Positions 20,707 to 31,871 of a DNA stretch of 64,000 bases are shown here, piece by piece. The notes beneath the pieces were generated by a model, which was not told the origin of the DNA, ran no database searches, and saw only the letters and a program-made list of their open reading frames with translations. How positions within the stretch are numbered: position 1 is the stretch's first letter; every line of letters starts with the position of its first letter. Source of the DNA: Paraphysomonas bandaiensis (Eukaryota > Chrysophyceae); contig CBFFRP010000129.1 of assembly GCA_965644295.1 (NCBI GenBank), positions 42,598 through 106,597 of the forward strand. The letters run 5' to 3'. The position numbers and the translations under genes were made by a program.

Positions 20707-23097
20707 TAGAGGAGGTGTATTTACATCAGATGTTTCGCATGTTTGCTACTAGCTAAGGGCAACCTAATCTGTTGCATCGAACAGTTGTTTCCGGGATTCA
20801 TATTGTGATAGTTGGACATATGATTGGATTGGATTATATATATATAATATATGTGTGTGGACGTGTCAAGAAGATATAAATGGGCGTCGTTGGTAAGAGA
20901 ACACGAGGAGTCGGAAGATCTATATTGGCTGCAGTTGTGTCAACTCGTGCGTTTCTATAAATAGATGGTCATGAGGTTAAGGTATTTAGTCTCGTTGCGA
21001 GAATTGTTGTAGAGCCGGCAGCTCCTGAAGCATAGTTTTAAAAGCTTGCGGTATGGTCGATGCCAACAGTGGATAAAGGAGTACCGGTTGTTCTTGCGCA
21101 TCAGTTTCATAAAAGCTTTTAGTGGAGAATATACTCCGTATTATTGGGTAGCGGCCGGTGGTGTCAGTGGTATTGCATCACAGTAGCAGTTAAAATTTTG
21201 TGTTTGTACCGCATGCAGAGTTTGAATTTGGGTATATAGGCTCAACTTGTGGTACAAAAATGGAGCTACACTTGTTTATATATACCGGGTCGAAAGGAAG
21301 TGGAAAGTTCTATGTGCGTGGAGATGTGCGGGTGGTGAAGTTAGGAGTTGAAGATTATGTTAAATGAATGAAAGATTCAGGAGATGGTTCCTACGATTGA
21401 TGAGAAATGGACCACAGAGTTATAAATCAGTTCAAGGACTTCTGTGGGAACTGTTGAGTTGTGTGCGGCATCATGGTACTCTAACCATAAATAGATATGT
21501 TTGGTCAAGAGTTCAGGAGGGTGTATAGGCAATGGAAACAGTACACATGCTCAGGAGGGTGTGCTACAGGAGAGTATCATATATGTTACAGGGGTCTGGT
21601 CTGGTTTGGTTGTGTCGTGTATGTGGCTATACAAGAGTTTATTTAGAGATCGACAACCTATTCAAAGGTATATACACCCGCCGAGTGACAGCAACACGAG
21701 GGAAACCCGAGAGTTAAAATTACGGTTATTTTTATTCAAGGACCTAGTAGGTATACAAAGCAGCAGTGCGTTTATTTCGTTTGGTTGGTTTCTGGGATTT
21801 GTACTGTTATTATTCGACTGTGTGAAGTTACGATTTCTTTTGAAAGAAAGAGTTATTATGTTGCGAATGAGGTGTCAGCGTATCAAAGTTTTTTTTTTGG
21901 GAGAGACTGAATGATCAGGGTAAAAGTTTTGTCAGTGTGATCAGTTATAGTTCTTCGTCGTTCTTCACTGTTTCAATGAATGCAAAAGAAGAGTTAATTC
22001 GGAATAAGTTGAAAAGTGTCTCAAACATATAATAGGGTATATGTTACATGATGGTGAAGTAAAGTACATATATTTTGTTCTGCAATTTGTATGGATTTAG
22101 TTGATGATCTTAATAGATTGTGTGAGAATCTTTGAGACAAAGTAATTCGGATGTTCAGTTGTTCGTTATGAGTTATGTTCAAATATTGTGCTACAATTAT
22201 AAAGGAAAGGAGTGATTGGTATTTCGACAATGCCGGTTCAGTGTTCGACAGCTTGTGAATTCAATGACCCTGCAACATTATTTAATTCGTGCAGTGGTAC
22301 GGTGTATGTGTTTTCTTTTTTCCTCGAATGACCCGTTGTTATTTATATTCCAATGGTTCTTAAAGTTACGCATTCGTGATGGTTGTGTGTGATGTTACGA
22401 AGAATATGTGGTCAACAGTATCATATTATCAGGAGTGTTATTGTAGCGACGACATTATTTGATCATAAATTTATTGGAGATTTTCCTGACAGCAAGTTTC
22501 AATTTCGATGATGGTTATCGGCAGCAGTTGAATGAATGACAAATAATTGCATCTGCATTCTCCATGTGAGTTTATAATGTTGACATTGTTGGGAGGAGTG
22601 TGATACTACTGTATACTCTTTCGAGAGTGTTATTTTCAAACAAATCCATCATTACTGCGAAGGATATAATGTCGAAAGAGTTCAATGCATTGGTCGATAG
22701 TTTATTTCAGTATGAGTTGGTGATATTATGAAGGAGAACTTGGTCCTTAGGCACGAACAAGGATCAGAGCGGGTTATATATGGCAGTTCAGAAGGTCGAC
22801 TACATGGTGATCATTTGTGTGAGTTAAAGTCCAATACTGAGAGATATTTGGTTTCGAAAATTGCTTGCGGGCTAGGCCTACTTGTGTGCAGTTGGAACCT
22901 ACTCTAATATTTGCAGATAAAATGCGTTGTTGATTATTATGGAGGAGTTTTTTTTAGTGGAAATCATAAGAAGGTCCTGCGGAGGATAAAAGAGAAAACA
23001 GGGAAGGATGATCTGGTTTGTATTTTGATATACGATGACTAATATATTGTTTTCAGATTATAAATCAACAATTATGATCGATATCATCTTGTCTTCG

Positions 23098-23918
23098 GAC
23101 AATTGCCTGCGTATCATTTGGGTTTAAGCCTATGACACAGAGCATTCTTTTATTCTGTCTATAGACAATTGCCTGCGTATCATTTGGGTTTTAGCCTATG
23201 ACACAGAGCACTTTTTGTTGTCTATAGGCAAAGGCCTGCGTATCATTTGGGTTTAAGCCTATGACACAGAGCATTCTTTTATTCTGTCTATAGACAATTG
23301 CCTGCGTATCATTTGGGTTTTAGCCTATGACACAGAGCACTTTTTGTTGTCTATAGGCAAAGGCCTGCGTATCATTTGGGTTTAAGCCTATGACACAGAG
23401 CATTCTTTTATTCTGTCTATAGACAATTGCCTGCGTATCATTTGGGTTTTAGCCTATGACACAGAGCACTTTTTGTTGTCTATAGGCAAAGGCCTGCGTA
23501 TCATTTGGGTTTAAGCCTATGACACAGAGCATTCTTTTATTCTGTCTATAGACAATTGCCTGCGTATCATTTGGGTTTTAGCCTATGACACAGAGCACTT
23601 TTTGTTGTCTATAGGCAAAGGCCTGCGTATCATTTGGGTTTAAGCCTATGACACAGAGCATTCTTTTATTCTGTCTATAGACAATTGCCTGCGTATCATT
23701 TGGGTTTTAGCCTATGACACAGAGCACTTTTTGTTGTCTATAGGCAAAGGCCTGCGTATCATTTGGGTTTAAGCCTATGACACAGAGCATTCTTTTATTC
23801 TGTCTATAGACAATTGCCTGCGTATCATTTGGGTTTTAGCCTATGACACAGAGCACTTTTTGTTGTCTATAGGCAAAGGCCTGCGTATCATTTGGGTTTA
23901 AGCCTATGACACAGAGCA
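23098..23918. repeat. 129-bp higher-order tandem array in the LTR element
   Basis: About 13 half-units of 64-66 bp sharing CCTGCGTATCATTTGGG and CCTATGACACAGAGCA. They alternate between two variants, so the true period is 129 bp (unit starts at 23164, 23293, 23422, 23551, 23680 and 23809). The full units look essentially identical to one another, pointing to recent amplification. It sits just before the polypurine tract of the LTR element. Confidence 0.92.
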
Positions 23919-24046
23919 TTATGGGGGGGCGGTTGTGACTTAGTCGAGCAATAGCCGATTGAGGTCACGGTATTTAATATTTATTTATAGGTTCATATTT
24001 TATGGACGATAAGGAGATCAGGCGTTGGACTGAACATAGGAGGGTG

Positions 24047-24428
24047 TGTTGTCATCCCCGTATAGGAGGTTGGCTGTCATTGGAGTGAAAGCTTGGTTTG
24101 ATAGTATACTGCTGTATATTGCACTATACTGTGGATGTATAGTATACAGGATATATACAGTGTAGACAGCCAGCTACAGTAGGGTAACGGTATACCATTA
24201 TACGGTGTATGATGACAATACGGTGTAGGATATGTACAGTCCAATATGTACAGTGGATTGGTATAGAGTAAGGGCATATATATGTGCCCAAGCAGTGAGC
24301 TGTAGGTGTAGTCTGTGATAGAAGATAGATTAGAATGCTAGTCATTATTATCACAGATAACCTCTGATAAAACAAGTTAATAACACTATCATTACTATCA
24401 ACTTGTGGCTTGTTATTGCCTTACAACA
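24047..24428 (+). repeat. Right long terminal repeat
   Basis: 382 bp, one mismatch to the left LTR. TACTGCTGTA is at 24107-24116. Confidence 0.92.
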
Positions 24429-24544
24429 CTAACTGTCTATGCGGGAGAGCTATTGTAAAGGTTTACGCCTCATTATGTATATATGTAGCTAAAATAAGCT
24501 TTTTGTACGGTAATTTAATTACTCAACACAATGAGCGTGACAAG

Positions 24545-24862
24545 TGGGTTCACATGACCTGTAGGAATGCGGAGAGTGTGGATAGAAGATCTGTGCTGTG
24601 TGTCTCGAGGTTATTGAAGATGATGCAAGCACTATGCCTGTTAGTATTGGAGGGAAACGTAGAGTTAAAGCATTTGAAATGCGCAGTGAAAGTTCAGTCT
24701 AAGTACATCGTTGATTTATGTGCTGATTTACAGCATGAAACCGTGTTTGAAATGGAAAACGAAGACCATGCAGGTGAGGTAGTGGATAAGCTCGACATAC
24801 TGCGCAATGTTCTCAGTCATGGTAAAAAGAGAAATGCATCAGCTCCAGAGACCCCCGGCTAG
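24545..24862 (+). other. Orphan open frame, no family recognised
   Basis: About 106 codons starting near an H-M-T-C-R segment and ending A-P-E-T-P-G, just right of the LTR insertion. Composition is protein-like (helical, mixed charge), but I see no homology, start context or splice partners. It could be a host fragment or older transposon debris. 24863-25430 holds nothing recognisable. Confidence 0.2.
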
Positions 24863-25430
24863 TATCAGGTAATAAGTAGTGGTACTAGAGTAGTAGAGTG
24901 TGGAGCTGGAGTACTATTGGGCTGTTGGGTAATAATCAGTTCATTCATTGTATGTACAGTTATTGCTCTCCTGTTGCATGCGCAAGCAATTATGAGAACT
25001 AGATGGTACTGTAATGAACTATGAGATTAGGTGAAATTTATATATGCTCAAGATATATGTTTTTTCTCGTTTATCTACTATATTGCACGCGATCTTTAAA
25101 AGCATATTACTATTCGACGTATATATACTAAAAGAATTTCATCACAATCAACCTAGGATGCAAGTTTCTTGTTACTGTAAAATTAAACTATGCATATATA
25201 CTTTGTATTTTTTGTGATACGGTACAACATGATACACTGACGGAAATTAAACAACCCTGCATAAACAGTACAGTTTAGCCATCAGAAAGGCCATACTAAA
25301 AAAACGTAGCTCTGACGCAAAAAAGAGCTATATAGTACAATATATATTTCTATAATGGTGTTGATCGGACGATATAAAACGAACATACACTGACGTAACA
25401 CAGCATCACAATATATCCTGTGCGGAATAA

Positions 25431-28400
25431 TTATGATGAAGATGCTGGATGCACAACAGTTCTCCTATTAGAAGAAAAGTTGCGAAATAAGTGCCTGATG
25501 GCACAGAACGCTGGTTTAAAATAGGAGTAGCGGCAGCACTTTCGGGCCTGAAGAGTTTCTTGCATTCCTTCGAGCTCTATTAACACAGACTGAAGAATAT
25601 TATCCAGAGCGCCTTTCTCCAAACTGCCGTTGACGCCAGTAAGCTTTTCACTTACGATATCGCTTGCATTTAATACAATTGACATCAATTTTGATGTACC
25701 AGATCTTCCTGATACTTTATTCGCAGCCACTTTCAGGTATGGCATTGCATCCAATACCTCGTGCTGTTTCAAACTCTCCTCTGCGACTTTGCATGCCCAT
25801 GTAAAAGCAAGTTTTTGATGGGACTTTTCCCGACTCATCGTATAGTGGTAACAAATACTGGAGTAGGTTACTTATATCATATGATAGTAGTGATGGACCT
25901 ACCTGACACTGTAGTGAGACCAGTCAAGGGAGCACGACTTCTTTATAGCTTCTGCTATTTTGGCATGCAATATTTCCGCATCACTGAGTTTAAAATGATC
26001 ACAATACATAAAAAAAGAAAAAAAGAACCTTTTGGGAACCAAGTTGTAGACAAAAACACGAATCAACGTGCTTGCAAAGCTGTACACCCCGCTGTCCAAG
26101 ATAATCAAAAGACCACTTTCAGCAAGATATTCCAATGATGAATACAACTTTGAATAAGAATATTGGTCAAGAACATATTGTAACACCGGAAGAGGGAAAT
26201 GCTCTCCAATTACACTAGCAGTTCTTAATACTACACAATCAGATGGCGACAAATTCTCCATTAAGAAGGCAATGAGGGCATTATCCTTGCTTCTGCTGAC
26301 TGTCTCCTCAATATCACTGCCGTGACACTGCTTGAAATAGCTGATAAGCTTCCACAGCATGAAAGGGTTTCCATGAGATATATGACGAATATTGACAACA
26401 GTTTCTTGAGACACGTCTTTATTTAATTCATTTTGAAGAATTTTCTGTACCGTAGGAAAAGCAAGTGGCTTCATATGTAGCTTTAACAAGCAACGGCTGG
26501 GTATACTTTGACACATCATCAGATAATCTGCTACATGCCTACAGCGAACAACAAGCGGTTATAAATATCCTCACATATCAGTATATACGTACCTGACAGG
26601 AACAATCCGTTCATTTCGTTGATCCATTTTAGAAGTATAAGAGCGAGTTGAACCTCGCTCACTGGGGCTAATATCTCCTTTTCCTTTCACGAGTTGCAGT
26701 GTGTTCAATTGTAGATCATCAGAAAAAGTAGATAACGAGTTTTTGGCACGAAGTGTTAAAACTACGAAGGCTGAAGGCCAGTTGATCGAAAGGCGTGTTA
26801 CGATCTCCCACGTGCCAGAACACATGTTGTGCGCGTCATCAAGGCACAAGATTTTTATCACTTCACCAAACATATGAGTAAGAAGCAAAGGCATTACATC
26901 GTAGACAATCATGTCAGAGTAACCAAAACGTGCATCAGTGGTGTTATCATTCCATTCCCAGTCAAGTTGCAATGCTTGCTTGATAACAGAAAACATTGAA
27001 ATTGTATTTTCCGGAGAGGATAGCGTAGATATGGTTTGTTTTAAAAACTCTTTCTGCGACGCATAGTCGTCATGACCATAAAAAATATAGACTGCATTCA
27101 CAATTTTGCGGAGTGCACTATACAATGAATCATCCATATCGGTCAAGCGTACAAACACCGCACAAGAGGTAGTGTTTCGAGACGTTGGTGATTTAATGGA
27201 AGTAAAGCGATTCGAATATCGACGAATAATGTAATTAGCAGCTGCAGTTTTTCCTAATATATGTCATACCATGCTAATATTAAAAAACTTGCTTACCAGA
27301 GCCAGGAGATCCAGTGATTACAAGTACATTGGTTGGCGTAGGTGGTACGACTGATGGCTCATTAATTAAAGCCGCATCAGCATGTTCAAAACAGGGAACA
27401 TTTTTGGAGCGGTATTCATCTATCCTTGCTACCTCCCAAGAGCCATCAGATATTCCACTGCTGGTTTTCTTTTCGTCCAATGCATGCAGCACACGCCGAA
27501 TGTAGCTTTCGATTACCACTCGACTATCCGCTTGTACGTCGTGTGCATACCCAGGGGGGGGGGTGTTACTCGCGTAGCAGTGGTACTGAGTTGAATTCGG
27601 AATGCCTTTCATAAGTATCGATTCTGTAAGACAGGTACGGGATGCTATTTCTAGTGGAAGGCGGTCAAATGTCTCGCTATCCATTAATATCCGCCCGTTT
27701 GCTTTTGCCATTAGTCTGGCTGATAGATTTACACTCTTTCCAATCGCAACATATTCCCGCCTGTACTGAGGACCAACTACTCCACAAAACACGCTCCCGG
27801 TAGCTAGCCCTATAGAAGTTGAGCACATCAGCTTTTTAGCATCATTACGCATCAACACTGCGCAGCGGAGGGCTTTGGTACAGTTGGCAGCATGGGTGGC
27901 AGTGGGAACGCCCCACAGACCAATCAAGACACACCCCTTATCATCTATCAGGAATTGTCGTAACATCCCTCCACACTCGTCCAGACATCTCTGCATGGCG
28001 AGGAAGAATGGCTGCATATCCGAAACCATTACCATCTCTCTTGTACAGTACGAATCTAAACGCAGGAATAGCGTAGTCACTGTGCGAATTTCGGCAAGGT
28101 CGGAGAGTGTATCGGATGCAATAGCACGAAGTACGGGAAGAGGAACACAACCCAATATAACCTTTTCTGATGTTGACACTTTGTAGTCATCATCATGATT
28201 TTCTAATGAACCTTCAACAGTGCAGGCCTCAGAAGTCACACAAGGAGATCCTCCTATGCTCTACAATGAATCTTTCAGTGTAAGACAAATTTTAAGCAGA
28301 TCAGTAATGCACTACAACTATTGCATAAACAACACCTAATTAAGATCCCAACAAAGAAGATTTATAGAAGCAACAAAAGGAACACTACCTGCCAATTGAA

Positions 28401-29243
28401 ATTTGTCTTCGGAGTGTTAGAATCATACCAACCCAATGAATTTAGTTTTCTGCCTGTGATAAGCACATACTCAGCTTCTTCTTCAACAATACCAAGTGCA
28501 ACTCCTGTGAAGTCACTTTCCACAGTTCGATAAACATCTGTGGTGACTATACATTCCTGTTCATGTGCTTTGGCCAAACCTTCGCCTACAATATCCACAC
28601 ATTCTCCATTAACGAGAAAATCGTATTTACCATTGTGCCCTCCAAGTATTGCGAAGCACATTTTCCCATAAGATATTGCAACATGTATTCGTGTGTCTTG
28701 AATACTACATTTAAGCATCTGCAGGCCGCATTTGATTGCCTGTGAGCAAGCATGTGGTTTAGCACTTTCATCAGCAGAGGGGAATACGCATAACAAGGCA
28801 TCTCCAGCAAATGCAATAACTAAATAGAAAAAATCAACATTGAATTATTTCGACGAGAATTTCATACCTTCTCCACCATATTGATACACCAGCTGCACTA
28901 ATGTAGCAAAAGAGTTATCAATAAACAAACGCAGTTCGTCTATCCCATCAAGGCCTTTCGCACACAATGTACTGGACAACAAAGTGAATCCAGAGATATC
29001 AGCAATTAGGCAACAGCCATAAAAAAATTGACTTTTTTCAAGAGCTGATGTGGATAACTCCTTCAGACAAATAGGGAAAAATGAAAGACAGGCCTGAACC
29101 TTATTGGAATTAGATAGAAGCGAGTTAGTTAGGTCCTTGTTTCTTGCGGCGATGTAGTCATTCTCAACCTGATGGTGGTCTACACTTCGACGTGAGAGGC
29201 TATATGAATAAGACGATGATGGGTTAGCTGAGATCTCGTCCAT
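25431..29243 (-). CDS. Soluble (type 10-like) adenylyl cyclase
   Basis: Six exons: 29243-28868, 28819-28389, 28260-27297, 27253-26593, 26538-25903 and 25857-25431 (introns 43-128 nt), giving 1164 aa. It makes cAMP from ATP. The first cyclase domain has the metal-binding aspartates in LIADISGFTLL and FAGDALLCVF. The second has VSLNLSARLM-type catalytic residues (here VNLSARLM) and GSVFCGVVGPQYRREY. A P-loop GSPGSGKT, split by an intron after SG, opens the ATPase module, as in animal sAC. The C-terminal TPR-like part is shorter than in the 1610-aa human enzyme. By alignment to human sAC, bicarbonate-site Lys95 is Ala (EVIAFAGD) and Arg176 is Gly (VDIVGEG), while Val167 is kept. No membrane helices. 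Divergent from the 29850 gene. Confidence 0.88.
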
Positions 29244-29849
29244 GTCAATTGATATATCATGAGATAGGGATGGGTGTGGTACTTATAGCTACAGTATACT
29301 GCAGTGTGATTGTAATCATAAGTAGTTTTCACATACTTTACACTTTACTATATTACTTCCACTTCATCCAGATACAAGTGCGTCGAAAATCTAATTGGCT
29401 TGATTCCCCCCTTTTGCCCCTTCAATAAACCATACAAGTATATACCCTCCAGCCCCGCTGTATACCGTCCATACTCACGCACGTTGTGTAGAACTCCACA
29501 ACAGTAAATTTTGTTGGCCGTTTTTTTCTGGTATCGGATTTAGAGCAGTTACAAAGTGGATACCTAAAAATCACCGACATCTATGCTCTGACTCCTAGAT
29601 ATCAGGATATCTACACTTCATAGTGGTATTCAGTATTAAAAATCACATATTTTCATGAGGTGGATGTAAAAAAGTACAACTTTAGTCATGGCACTTTAAT
29701 TAACTATGTGAACAGTTGTCGTTGATTTAAGTTAAGCTAGACCTGCAGTTGTATGTGTACTCTGTTTTGGATGTGTGGTGTATTATATTGAGTTTATTAT
29801 ATCAGTCGTTACTTGAGTGTATAGTTCTCTATATTGTAGTGGGATAGAT
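29244..29849. promoter_or_regulatory. Divergent promoter region, degenerate motif
   Basis: A 606-bp gap between the cyclase and the 29850 gene. No exact TACTGCTGTA. A palindromic CAGTATACTG with flanking TA and CAG lies close to the cyclase start (about 29292-29301). The remainder is AT-rich. Confidence 0.4.
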
Positions 29850-31052
29850 ATGGGAGCGGGTCCTTCTACAGCAGGCTCTGACGAATATTTTGCATTCAAC
29901 GTCGTGAAGCGAGAGTATGAGCTGCTGAAGACATCCTTATCAGACTCTGAACTACACACTCATTTGGAAAAGCTGTTCGTATCGGCCAAAGCTGAATGTT
30001 CTGTGACTTCTTATTTAGAGTGCAGAGAACCGAGTTGCATTCTTGAGAAAATAGAGACGATGTCCCCAGATGATATGTCAAATTGTCGAGATCGTATTTT
30101 GGAGGCACTCAATGCGAGAGAGAAGGCTAAAGGGGCGCCTAAAGGAGAAGCGGACTATAGCAAAGGATTCTCAGGAACTGCTGCTGATACGAAAGCCGAA
30201 AAGGAGTTCGAAAAAATGATGCGTGAATCCGGTGGTGAATGTCCAGAGGAGAGTGATGAATATACGCTGTATCCAGCACTCCGCCCTCCCAACATACTTT
30301 ACCGGGAACAGGAGGCAGCTTTGCGGTCAGCAGGGTCTTGGTGTCGGTTCTTGGCTGCCAGTGGATGCTACATGTACTGTCACAGCCTAACTAGGGCGGT
30401 GGTGTCACTGCGTCCCGAAGACTATCAAGACGAGGAAGACAAAGATGTGACTGATAAGGCCGAAAATGAGGCGGATAAAGATCCAGCCAATGGTCTTCCG
30501 TCCTGTCATATTACAGAACTTCCGACCTTTCTCGAGCGCCTGCGGACAGAAGGAAATAAGAAAACTCCACTGCTGTTGGATGGAACAGATGGGTCTCAAA
30601 CTCTCACTTATTATTCTATGAAGGCAATGCTAGAAGACGTTAGTGGATTAGTTGTACCTTATGCAACCTCGGGAGTGAAACGATCGGATGTCATGGAGAG
30701 GTGTCGTTCTAGATTGGTCGGGGCTCTCAAGTCCGGATCCACGTTTGTCTTATACCTGGGAAGTATAACAGTTGAGCATGCAGATTTCAAAAAGAAACTT
30801 TGCAAAAAAGACGTATTTCCTTCAGAACTATTCCAGGAAAGCGGTGCCAAGCTCTTTGCTCCGAAGAGCAATCCCCGTTTTAAGCTACTGTACAGAGAAA
30901 GTGACATGGATGAAGGGACTGGGGACCCTGTGGCGAAGGAGGAGTTTAAGTTTATGTGTGTTTCAACACTTAACCCGTATGAATATCAGGAAAAGCTAGA
31001 AGATAGTCTTCCTCTGGGATATATGTATCCAGTATATGTGCATAACCTTTGA
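29850..31052 (+). CDS. Unknown protein with possible N-myristoylation site
   Basis: A single exon. I place the start at 29850 (MGAGPSTAG) rather than 33 bases upstream, because Gly2 with Ser6 fits the N-myristoylation consensus; this gives 400 aa. Residues about 100-140 are charged and helical. A segment GSWCRFLAASGCYMYCHSLTRAVVSLRP near residues 160-190 resembles a degenerate WW-type fold (aromatic, turn, then L-T-x-x-V-x-x-x-R-P). It is followed by an acidic spacer and a C-terminal domain of about 170 residues with TPLLLDGTDG, STFVLYLGSITVEHADF, VFPSELFQESG and FMCVSTLNPYEY. No membrane helix. I do not recognise a named family. Myristoylation would place it on a membrane near cAMP signalling, given its divergent partner, but that is inference. 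Confidence 0.7.
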   Translation: MGAGPSTAGSDEYFAFNVVKREYELLKTSLSDSELHTHLEKLFVSAKAECSVTSYLECREPSCILEKIETMSPDDMSNCRDRILEALNAREKAKGAPKGEADYSKGFSGTAADTKAEKEFEKMMRESGGECPEESDEYTLYPALRPPNILYREQEAALRSAGSWCRFLAASGCYMYCHSLTRAVVSLRPEDYQDEEDKDVTDKAENEADKDPANGLPSCHITELPTFLERLRTEGNKKTPLLLDGTDGSQTLTYYSMKAMLEDVSGLVVPYATSGVKRSDVMERCRSRLVGALKSGSTFVLYLGSITVEHADFKKKLCKKDVFPSELFQESGAKLFAPKSNPRFKLLYRESDMDEGTGDPVAKEEFKFMCVSTLNPYEYQEKLEDSLPLGYMYPVYVHNL

Positions 31053-31871
31053 CATCGATAATTCTCGATAAGCATTATAACACTATGTCAGTTGCTCCAT
31101 ATTCGAGATGTAGCTGTAGATTGTAGATTGTGAGATGATTACATCCGTTTTAAACTACCACATATATAACATATAGTTTATAATGCACGAATACCAATTG
31201 TCGACAAAGATGGTCATCTATGTCATAAACAAGTGTAGTGGAGATAAAAGTAACTATATTCTACCGTGTAATCTGTAAACAATAAACAAATATCAAAAAA
31301 TGACTAAATACTGATACCATGATCACCATGTATGTCATAAAAACAATGCCAACTGCGCCATAAAATAAATATTAGGATCGCTCTCTCTTAGAGGGGGCGC
31401 GTCATATGAAGTCTGAAGACCTATATATATGATATAAATTATTTTATGATAAATATTGAAGACTACATAATTAAATTGTTTTGCTGCACTAGTTCTGACT
31501 CTTACACGCCTATTACTACTGTAGTAATAATATTATGAAGTTCACTACTGTGAGAAACAGACTGCTTCGAGTTGAGTTTAGGTTTCGGTGCCTGCCCATA
31601 TTCTTTCAACCTGAAGGTGTGATGAGTTCCATGCTTTACTGGAGAGGAACTTTAATGGCCGTAAGGCTTGAAGCCTTTTTTCACTTCATCAATACTTATG
31701 TTTCTACTCACTTCTGTCACTAGACTAGGTAGATTACAATCATTGTTTACACGATTGTGGCATTCTGCATGAAGTACATCACTAGCATAGTTTATTTCAC
31801 GATATTTTAGTTTCACAGACATATAGCTATTAGCTATATTATACAGTATTTGATTTAGCATTTCGGTTATA
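31053..31871. other. Convergent gap, left part, nothing recognised
   Basis: AT-rich sequence between the 29850 gene and the first LINE copy of this cluster. Short chance frames only. Confidence 0.45.

Larger units (their letters stand above)
19359..24428 (+). mobile_element. Complete but decayed LTR retrotransposon, 5070 bp
   Basis: Two 382-bp direct repeats bound a 4306-bp interior. Each repeat starts TGTTGT and ends ACAACA. The five bases CTAAC flank both sides (19354-19358 and 24429-24433) as a target-site duplication. A purine-rich tract (ATAGGAGGGTG) precedes the right LTR, which sets the plus orientation. The interior has a retropepsin-like LVDSGAN motif near 20440 and, near 22260-22290, a frame reading FNDPATLF that resembles the reverse-transcriptase F-G-x-x-N-A-P-A-T-F block. 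Stops and frameshifts interrupt everything. It is probably a non-autonomous element mobilised in trans. I cannot find a clear primer-binding site. Confidence 0.88.

Noticed and set aside
23098-23918. CRISPR-like array
   Set aside because: The repeats are contiguous dimers of 129 bp with no unique spacers, inside a eukaryotic LTR element; this is a tandem satellite-type array.
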